This document shows, in pieces, positions 1 to 4,944 of a stretch of DNA of 5,954 nucleotides; the first letter of the stretch is position 1, and the number at the start of each line of letters is the position of its first letter. The notes below the pieces were generated by a model. The model had not been told where the DNA came from, did no database searches, and was given only the letters and a program-made list of their open reading frames with translations. Origin of the DNA: Candidatus Brocadiia bacterium. GTDB taxonomy: Bacteria; Planctomycetota; MHYJ01; JACQXL01. The position numbers and the translations under genes are program-made. Location of the stretch: NCBI GenBank assembly GCA_020062035.1, contig JAGUXD010000171.1, positions 1 to 5,954 on the forward strand, given 5' to 3'.

Positions 1-728
1 GGGTCGCAGACCGTAATATGAAGGTCTGGCTTGAAAAAGGACGTATCATTATTGCCACCGTCCCAGATAATCACATCAGATTCTTTTTCTACTTGTTGCA
101 GAACCTTCTCATAATCCACGCCGGCAAATACCAGAACCCCCTTTTGTAGATGTGGTTCATATTCTTCTCTTTCCTCTATGGTGTGTTCAGAGAGGTCATC
201 TAATGACTCAAATCGCTCAACAACACTCTTAAGCAAATCACCATAAGGCATTGGATGGCGAACTACGGCAGGTTTTTTACCCAATCGTTTAAGGATATCC
301 ACAACCTTACGGCTGGCTGGACTCTTACCAGAACCGGTTCTGACCGCACAGATTGCGATAACCGGCTTATTTGATTTAAGCATTAGTTTAGATGGTTCTA
401 ACAAGACCAGTTTAGCGCCGGCTTCTTCTACCTTCTTACGTTTCGTTTCAATATAATCATATGAAACATCGCTATAGGCAAAGACCACAATCTTTATCTG
501 GTTTTCCCTGATAAGGGCGCTAAGAAATCGTTCTGATTTGATAGGAATACCTTTGGGATATAAAGAACCGGCTAATTGAGGGGGATAAAACCGATTATCT
601 ATGTTGGGTATTTGTGTTGCAGTAAAACAAAAGACCTCATAATCTGAATTATTTCTATATATGGTATTAAAGACATGAAAATCCTTACCAGCCGCACCCA
701 TTATTAAAACTCTTTGCACAGATGCCAT
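1..728 (-). CDS. Predicted P-loop GTPase, COG2403 / cyclic 2,3-diphosphoglycerate synthetase-like (N-terminal part, runs off left edge)
   Basis: An open frame of 242 codons without a stop runs off the left edge. The N-terminus has the family's GAAGKDFH nucleotide-binding loop (11-18), FTATQIP (35-41), YPPQLAG (48-54) and AYSDVS (84-89). A second domain follows with CAVRTGSGKS (127-136, Walker A), RHPMPYGDL (157-165), EEREEYEPH (185-193) and WDGGNND (222-228). These are the hallmarks of COG2403, whose archaeal members include cyclic 2,3-diphosphoglycerate synthetase; from memory the family is about 440-460 residues, so roughly half is here. As I recall it, the usual P-loop is TGCGKS, with Ser replacing Cys here. 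The bacterial role is unknown to me. It lies 21 nt downstream of hydG on the same strand, so co-transcription is likely and a link to hydrogenase maturation is an inference. The start is uncertain: ATG at 728 directly abuts AAAGG, whereas GTG at 719 has better Shine-Dalgarno spacing. Confidence 0.85.
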   Translation of the reverse strand, partial: MASVQRVLIMGAAGKDFHVFNTIYRNNSDYEVFCFTATQIPNIDNRFYPPQLAGSLYPKGIPIKSERFLSALIRENQIKIVVFAYSDVSYDYIETKRKKVEEAGAKLVLLEPSKLMLKSNKPVIAICAVRTGSGKSPASRKVVDILKRLGKKPAVVRHPMPYGDLLKSVVERFESLDDLSEHTIEEREEYEPHLQKGVLVFAGVDYEKVLQQVEKESDVIIWDGGNNDTSFFKPDLHITVCD

Positions 729-734
729 CCTTTC
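728..734 (-). promoter_or_regulatory. Ribosome binding site that questions the GTPase start codon
   Basis: The minus strand reads GAAAGGATGGCATCTGTG. The AAAGG stretch has no spacing to the ATG at 728 but stands about 9 nt ahead of an in-frame GTG at 719. Normal Shine-Dalgarno spacing favours GTG, giving a protein three residues shorter that begins just before QRVLIMG. Both starts are open; this is a reading of spacing only. Confidence 0.45.
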
Positions 735-749
735 ATTCTAATGCCTCAC

Positions 750-2123
750 CTAAAAATAAAGGTCTCGCTTGCCTTGTTTGACTTCCTGTAGTAGTCTCAT
801 CGTCTCTGAACGAAGTGGTTCTTCTACCACTTTAAGATATTCCTCTATCAACAATAAACCTTGTTCTGTAATCCCGTTCCCAGAGGGTAAGTCGTAGAGA
901 TACTCGGCAAAGGTTAAAAGGGCATTAGGACGACAGAGTTTCTTTATTTCTCCGGGTTTAGAAAGGTTCATAAATCTCTCGCCTGTCCTTCCGAGACGAT
1001 AACAGGCCGTACAGAAACTGGGTATCAGTTTCTCTTTAATCACATCTTTAATCACTTCTTCCAGAGAACGTTCATCGTGAATATTGAATTGTGGCTGGGA
1101 ATCTTTTTTACCATAGCCACCGGTTATGGTAACCGAGCCAGCGCTTGCCTGAGAAATCCCTATCTGAAATGCCTTTTGACGTATCTGGGGTCTTTCTCGC
1201 GTAGAAATAATAATTCCTGTATAAGGCACAGCACATCTTAAAATAGCTACCAGTTTGAGAAAGTCTTCATCAGGGACCGGATATTCTGGAGTATATGTTA
1301 CACTTGGCGCAGGGCAGAATCTCGGTACCGAAATTGTATGAGGTCCGATATGATATTCTTTTTCAAGATATTGACTATGCGCTACTAAGGACAATACCTC
1401 AAATCGCCAGTCATAAAGCCCGAAAAGAACACCCAGTCCCAAGTCATCAAGCCCGGATTCAAATGCCCGATTATGTGCGCTAATCTGACGCCCATAATCC
1501 GACTTGGGCCCTTTATGCAACCTTTCATATGTCGTACGATGATAGGTCTCCTGAAAAAGTTGATATGTTCCAATATGGGCAGATTTTAACTTGCGGTAGT
1601 TCTCCACACTTGTTGAGGCAATATTTACATTTACCCGCCGAATATTCCCTTTGGGGGTCTTTACTGAATATATCCTGTTTATTATATCAACTACATAATT
1701 AATCTTGTTATGAACCTCATCTTCTCCACATTCCACAAGCACCCGTTTATGTCCCTCTTCTATCAGGAATCTGGTTTGCTCCTCTACCTCAGGCAAGGTC
1801 AATTGCCTGCGATTAAGTTCTCTGTTTCTGGAATGGAAGTTACAGTATTCGCAATCATTGATGCAAAAATCAGAGACATATAAAGGCGCGAAAAGGACTA
1901 ATCTCTCGCCATAAATTCCCTGTTTTATCCGAGCGGCAACTTCAAAGAGTGAAGACACAAAAGACGGCTCTTTAATATTTACCAAAACTGCAACATCTTC
2001 TATAGTCAAACCCTGCATCCTTAATGCCTTTTCAAGAATAGTTCCCAACCGAGTGAGCGGATGGGTGCGGGATAACAACTCCTGAAAATATGGCTCATCA
2101 ATAACGGCTCCGATGTCTTTCAT
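750..2123 (-). CDS. hydG: [FeFe]-hydrogenase H-cluster radical SAM maturase HydG (tyrosine lyase)
   Basis: HydG cleaves tyrosine with S-adenosylmethionine radical chemistry, giving p-cresol and dehydroglycine. The latter is turned into the CO and cyanide ligands delivered as an Fe(CO)2(CN) synthon for the hydrogenase H-cluster. The radical SAM motif CINDCEYC (C-x3-C-x2-C) is at about residues 87-94. The C-terminal CTAC...C motif (about 371, 374 and 397) has exactly C-x2-C-x22-C spacing; this auxiliary-cluster motif separates HydG from the related thiazole enzyme ThiH. The protein is 457 residues, close to family size, with no visible lesion. I start at ATG 2123 (MKDIGAVIDE). A TTG six bases upstream is in frame but would fall at or before the predicted transcript start. 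No Shine-Dalgarno is seen and the message looks nearly leaderless. The COG2403 GTPase follows; hydE, hydF and the hydrogenase are not in this window. Confidence 0.96.
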   Translation of the reverse strand: MKDIGAVIDEPYFQELLSRTHPLTRLGTILEKALRMQGLTIEDVAVLVNIKEPSFVSSLFEVAARIKQGIYGERLVLFAPLYVSDFCINDCEYCNFHSRNRELNRRQLTLPEVEEQTRFLIEEGHKRVLVECGEDEVHNKINYVVDIINRIYSVKTPKGNIRRVNVNIASTSVENYRKLKSAHIGTYQLFQETYHRTTYERLHKGPKSDYGRQISAHNRAFESGLDDLGLGVLFGLYDWRFEVLSLVAHSQYLEKEYHIGPHTISVPRFCPAPSVTYTPEYPVPDEDFLKLVAILRCAVPYTGIIISTRERPQIRQKAFQIGISQASAGSVTITGGYGKKDSQPQFNIHDERSLEEVIKDVIKEKLIPSFCTACYRLGRTGERFMNLSKPGEIKKLCRPNALLTFAEYLYDLPSGNGITEQGLLLIEEYLKVVEEPLRSETMRLLQEVKQGKRDLYF

Positions 2124-2132
2124 AAACAATTT

Positions 2133-2160
2133 ATTATAATCAAAGTATCTTGATAGTCAA
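2133..2160 (-). promoter_or_regulatory. Sigma-70-type promoter of hydG, predicted leaderless
   Basis: On the minus strand there is TTGACT (plus positions 2155-2160; 5 of 6 to consensus), 16 nt, then TATAAT (2133-2138; 6 of 6). Only nine bases separate the -10 box from the ATG at 2123. Transcription starting the usual 6-8 bases downstream would leave only about 1-4 nt before the start codon. The -35 box shares base 2155 with the opposing lysA promoter. Confidence 0.72.
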
Positions 2161-2178
2161 TGATAATATTACTAAAAT
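2150..2178 (+). promoter_or_regulatory. Sigma-70-type promoter of lysA (lysA-lysC)
   Basis: TTGATA (2150-2155; 5 of 6), a 17-nt spacer and TAAAAT (2173-2178; 5 of 6) face lysA. The expected transcript start is near 2185, so the leader to the ATG at 2264 would be about 80 nt and would consist almost wholly of the palindromic element at 2191-2259. TAAGAT at 2181-2186 is a weaker alternative -10. Confidence 0.6.
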
Positions 2179-2190
2179 ACTAAGATAAAC

Positions 2191-2259
2191 AAGAATACAG
2201 AATATAGCCCCGATGTCCATCGGGGTATTCTTCCCACTGGGACTGTATTCTGTGTTCTT
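2191..2259 (+). repeat. Nested palindromic element in the lysA leader
   Basis: Outer arms 2191-2207 (AAGAATACAGAATATAG) and 2243-2259 (CTGTATTCTGTGTTCTT) pair over 17 bp, two of them G-U in RNA. Inside sit two independent hairpins: CCCCGATGTCCATCGGGG (2208-2225, 8-bp perfect arms around TC) and TCCCACTGGGA (2232-2242, 4-bp arms). They are separated by TATTCT, which can instead pair with AGAATA in the left arm. Folded, this is a three-way junction ending four bases before the lysA ATG. It could be an inserted repeat, a regulatory leader, or both. It is too short and of the wrong shape for a lysine riboswitch. Confidence 0.8.
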
Positions 2260-2263
2260 AATT

Positions 2264-3514
2264 ATGGATTATTTTCGTTATCGTAATAAGGAGTTATATT
2301 GCGAACAGATACAGGTTAAAACCCTGGCTAAGTTATACCAAACGCCGTTATACATCTATAGTGCCAGAAGTATCAGGGAACATTATCATCGTCTGAAAAA
2401 CGCCTTTCCCCAAACCCTTATCTGTTATTCAGTAAAAGCAAACTCTAACCTTTCTATCTGTCGTCTGCTCTCTGATTTGAAATGCGGGTTTGATGTGGTA
2501 TCAGCCGGAGAACTTTATCGCGTCCTAAAAATAGGGGCTGATACGAGTAAGACCGTCTTTGCCGGGGTCGGCAAGACCAGAGAAGAAATTGTCTATGCCC
2601 TCAAAAACGAGATTTTACTTTTCAATACCGAATCTATAGACGAGATTGAAACCATAAACCAGTGTGCGAAAGCATTAAAAAAGATTGCCTGTATCGGATT
2701 ACGAATCAATCCTGATGTCTCGGCGCATACTCATCGTTATATTACAACTGCTACAGATGAGACCAAGTTTGGCGTTTCTATTAATGAGGCAAAAATAATT
2801 ATTAAGAACATTCATCATTTCCCGGCGATTCGTTTGGTCGCTCTCCAGATGCATATCGGCTCGCAGATTACTTCTGTTTTGCCTTATCTTAAAGCGATAA
2901 GGAAAATAGTCCCGCTTATCTGGATAGCGCGTAAGGAAGGACATTTTTTAAGATATTTAGATATTGGAGGCGGCTTTGGAATATATTATAAAGCCAGAGA
3001 AGCAAAGCCGGCAAGCAAATTCGCTGAAAAGGTTTTACCCATCATCAAGAAATTAGGGCTTTCGCTTATTATAGAACCAGGTAGATTCATCGTCGGAAAC
3101 GCCGGCATTATAGTTACTAAAATAATCAGAACCAAGCAGATTGCAAGTAGATATTTTATTATCTGTGATGCCGGGATGAACACCCTGATAAGGCCAGCGC
3201 TTTATGACGCGTATCATAAAATCGCTCCCATTTCCATCCGTCAAAGAGTAAAGAAAATCAGGGCAGATATTGTTGGGCCAATCTGTGAAAGTGCGGATTT
3301 TTTTGCCATCAATCGGCTTATTCAGGATGTAAATAAGAATGAGTATTTATCGCTCTTTTCTGCCGGTGCTTATGGTTATTCTATGACGTCAAATTATAAT
3401 TCTCGCACCAAGCCAGCCGAGGTTCTCGTTGATGGCAGAACCCATCGGCTAATTAGCCGAGCCGAAACATATAAAGACTTGATCAGATTGGAGGAACACG
3501 GACCCAGCACATAA
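2264..3514 (+). CDS. lysA: Diaminopimelate decarboxylase (PLP-dependent, fold type III)
   Basis: LysA decarboxylates meso-diaminopimelate to L-lysine, the last step of the pathway, in the cytoplasm. Visible family marks are the PLP-binding lysine in CYSVKAN (K58), FAGVGKT (99-105), MHIGS (196-200), the phosphate-binding GGGFG (235-239), EPGR (271-274), the substrate-binding CES (341-343) and GAYGYSMTSNYN (368-379). It is 416 residues and complete, of normal size. I chose ATG 2264 because MDYFRYRNKELYCEQ matches the usual LysA N-terminus. The frame is open upstream to an ATG at 2213, but that would add 17 hydrophobic residues encoded by the palindromic element. No Shine-Dalgarno precedes 2264. 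The last residues (GPST) and the stop lie inside another palindromic element. lysC follows after 49 nt on the same strand. Confidence 0.95.
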   Translation: MDYFRYRNKELYCEQIQVKTLAKLYQTPLYIYSARSIREHYHRLKNAFPQTLICYSVKANSNLSICRLLSDLKCGFDVVSAGELYRVLKIGADTSKTVFAGVGKTREEIVYALKNEILLFNTESIDEIETINQCAKALKKIACIGLRINPDVSAHTHRYITTATDETKFGVSINEAKIIIKNIHHFPAIRLVALQMHIGSQITSVLPYLKAIRKIVPLIWIARKEGHFLRYLDIGGGFGIYYKAREAKPASKFAEKVLPIIKKLGLSLIIEPGRFIVGNAGIIVTKIIRTKQIASRYFIICDAGMNTLIRPALYDAYHKIAPISIRQRVKKIRADIVGPICESADFFAINRLIQDVNKNEYLSLFSAGAYGYSMTSNYNSRTKPAEVLVDGRTHRLISRAETYKDLIRLEEHGPST

Positions 3515-3545
3515 TCCCACTGGGGTTATGTACTGGGTTATGTGC
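3503..3545 (+). repeat. Palindromic element over the lysA stop codon with two alternative folds
   Basis: Fold A pairs 3503-3518 with 3522-3537: 16 positions, one C-A mismatch, one T-G pair, loop ACT. Fold B pairs GCACATAA (3507-3514) perfectly with TTATGTGC (3538-3545), leaving TCCCACTGGGG (3515-3525) as an inner hairpin. The two folds compete for 3507-3514, which contains the TAA stop. The right half is a near-exact tandem: ACTGGGGTTATGT then ACTGGGTTATGT. No T-run follows, so a classical intrinsic terminator is unlikely. An mRNA-stabilising, processing or attenuating role, or a passive repeat, fits better. Confidence 0.75.
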
Positions 3546-3552
3546 GGAGTGA
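3546..3552 (+). promoter_or_regulatory. Weak ribosome binding site of lysC
   Basis: GGAGTGA is the only Shine-Dalgarno-like sequence ahead of lysC. From the GGAG core (3546-3549) there are 14 nt to the ATG at 3564, longer than usual. It abuts the right arm of fold B (3538-3545) in the preceding palindromic element, so folding there could affect its accessibility. Confidence 0.4.
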
Positions 3553-3563
3553 ACCCTTAAATT

Positions 3564-4916
3564 ATGATAGTAATGAAGTTTGGTGGCAGTTCTTTGCGAA
3601 ACGCGGGGCGTATCAAACAGGTCGCTCATATCATTAAAGGCCGCCTTTCTCTGTCACCGATGGTGGTGGTTTCGGCTTTTGACGGGGTCACGGAAAAACT
3701 TATCGCCCTGTCTCATAATAAAATCCATTTCTCTGTGATAGAAAATATCCATAAGAAGATAATTAAAGATTTATCACTTGATGAAACAATTATATCCGGG
3801 GTGATTTCGGAATTAAAATGTTCTTATAAAGGTAGTCCCTCCTTGCCCCTACGGGACAAGCCGAAACAGTTGGATAAAATAATCTCATTTGGAGAGCGAT
3901 TATCCGCAAGGATAGTAAGTAGTTATCTTAATCAGAAAGGCATTAAGGCGCAGGCCTTTGATGCCTATGACATCGGGCTCTTGACGGACTCCCATTTTGG
4001 TCAAGCATCTCCTTTGAAAGAAAGTTATCCTGTTATTAAAAAGGAAGTCCTGTCTATTATAAGGAAAAAAATTGTTCCTGTAATTACCGGATTTATCGGC
4101 AGGGACAAACAGGGCAATATCACGACATTAGGCAGAAATGGGAGTGATTATACTGCAACAATCATTGCCGCCTGCATCAATGCCAGAGAGGTGCAACTCT
4201 GGAGTGATAGCGAGGGAATAATGAGCGCGGACCCGAGAATCGTCAAAGATGCCAGACCAATTGAGCAAATTACCTTTGATGAGGCGAGCGAGTTAGCATA
4301 TTATAGCAGACGCTTCCATCCCTTAACGCTTTTAGAATGCATTCGTAAAAATATACCAGTTCGGATTCTTAATACTTATAACCCAACTTCAGCCGGAACA
4401 ATTATTAGGCCCCTCTCCATCCTCAGACGAGAAGGAAATAGACCGGTTAAATGCATCGTATATAAAAAGGATATTTTCTTATTAACCATTACATCGCCAC
4501 GAATGCTGATGCAATATGGTTTTCTGGAGAAGATATTTAAGGTCTTTGCTAAATATAAGATTATAATTGATATGATAGCAACATCAGAAATAAGTGTGTC
4601 AGTCACCACTGATAGGAAGTATCATCTAAATCTCGCACTTGAAGAATTATCCAGACGGATTATCGGCTCTGATGTGAAAATAAAAGAAAAACAGGCGATT
4701 GTTTGCGTAATTGGCCAGGATATAAAATATCTCTCAGGTTTAAGCGGTGATATTTTTATGGCATTAAAGCAATCCCGCCCAGGCGGGATTGATATTAAAA
4801 TGATAAGCCAGGGTTACACAAGAACTAATATTGCATTTGTTGTGGATAATTGCGAAGTAAGGCGGGCAGTAAAGGCACTACATAAAACATTATTGGCGAA
4901 GTGGACAACCCCTTAA
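3564..4916 (+). CDS. lysC: Aspartokinase with two C-terminal ACT domains
   Basis: The enzyme phosphorylates L-aspartate with ATP, the first step toward diaminopimelate/lysine, threonine and methionine. Kinase motifs are KFGGSS (5-10), SFGERLS (108-114), TLGRNGSDYTA (188-198), LWSDSEGI (212-219) and ADPR (222-225). Two ACT regions follow at about 297-365 and 376-445, the second with DIKMISQG (410-417). At 450 residues it is like monofunctional, allosterically regulated forms, so lysine and/or threonine feedback is expected, but the effector cannot be read here. Oddities: the usual GAKVLHP motif is replaced by SRRFHP (248-253, one residue shorter), and GC-rich palindromes encode residues 93-99 and 403-410, the latter with about three extra residues in the ACT loop. 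The start at 3564 gives MIVMKFGG; ATG 3573 would leave almost nothing before the catalytic lysine. No homoserine dehydrogenase domain is fused. Confidence 0.94.
   Translation: MIVMKFGGSSLRNAGRIKQVAHIIKGRLSLSPMVVVSAFDGVTEKLIALSHNKIHFSVIENIHKKIIKDLSLDETIISGVISELKCSYKGSPSLPLRDKPKQLDKIISFGERLSARIVSSYLNQKGIKAQAFDAYDIGLLTDSHFGQASPLKESYPVIKKEVLSIIRKKIVPVITGFIGRDKQGNITTLGRNGSDYTATIIAACINAREVQLWSDSEGIMSADPRIVKDARPIEQITFDEASELAYYSRRFHPLTLLECIRKNIPVRILNTYNPTSAGTIIRPLSILRREGNRPVKCIVYKKDIFLLTITSPRMLMQYGFLEKIFKVFAKYKIIIDMIATSEISVSVTTDRKYHLNLALEELSRRIIGSDVKIKEKQAIVCVIGQDIKYLSGLSGDIFMALKQSRPGGIDIKMISQGYTRTNIAFVVDNCEVRRAVKALHKTLLAKWTTP
3842..3860 (+). repeat. GC-rich imperfect palindrome inside lysC (kinase domain)
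   Basis: CTTGCCCCTACGGGACAAG forms a hairpin with seven of eight pairs (one C-A mismatch) around loop TAC. An overlapping GTCCC (3835-3839) and GGGAC (3853-3857) can also pair. It is much richer in GC than its surroundings. In frame it encodes residues 93-99 (SLPLRDK), in a variable region just before SFGERLS. It may be a palindromic element fixed within the gene, or chance. Confidence 0.45.
4770..4791 (+). repeat. Perfect 10-bp-arm palindrome inside lysC (second ACT domain)
   Basis: CAATCCCGCC (4770-4779) and GGCGGGATTG (4782-4791) are exact reverse complements separated only by CA. In frame they encode QSRPGGI plus the first base of the next codon, residues 403-410. This sits between the first helix and the second strand of the ACT fold, where by my recollection of the family about three fewer residues are usual. 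GC content is far above the flanks. It resembles in-frame insertion of a palindromic element, as known for Rickettsia palindromic elements. Confidence 0.6.
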
Positions 4917-4926
4917 GAAAAATCGC

Positions 4927-4938
4927 AACCACAGATTA
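4927..4938 (+). repeat. 12-mer AACCACAGATTA, copy 1
   Basis: This word lies in the 28-bp convergent gap between lysC and the secreted-protein gene. An exact second copy is at 5718-5729, inside the signal-peptide codons of that gene. One shared 12-mer in about 6 kb is near chance expectation. The gap (4917-4944) holds no hairpin-plus-T-run terminator for either strand. Confidence 0.3.
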
Positions 4939-4944
4939 ACCTAA

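Noticed and set aside
329..342. Perfect 14-base palindrome CAGAACCGGTTCTG
   Set aside because: It encodes the P-loop of the GTPase, and a palindrome of this length is roughly expected by chance in a window of this size.
1295..1573. Short open frames overlapping hydG in other frames on both strands
   Set aside because: They overlap a conserved protein gene and have no start signals or recognisable domains.
2124..2129. TTG start two codons before the hydG ATG
   Set aside because: It lies between the -10 box and the expected transcript start, so it may not be transcribed; ATG 2123 fits better.
2213..2263. Upstream ATG extending lysA by 17 hydrophobic residues that look like a signal sequence
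   Set aside because: These codons are the palindromic element itself. LysA is cytoplasmic and its normal N-terminus begins at the ATG at 2264.
2185..2263. Lysine riboswitch or T-box in the lysA leader
   Set aside because: The leader is only about 80 nt and shows none of the L-box multi-helix core or a T-box sequence; only nested palindromes are present.
2555..2577. Hairpin around TTGCCGGGGTCGGCAA in lysA
   Set aside because: It encodes the conserved FAGVGKT motif, so the sequence is explained by protein constraint and has a bulge.
3503..3545. Intrinsic terminator after lysA
   Set aside because: The stem is strong but followed by TTATGTGCGGAG with no T-run, and lysC continues on the same strand.
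4917..4944. Bidirectional terminator in the convergent gap
   Set aside because: No inverted repeat with a T-run was found on either strand in these 28 bases.
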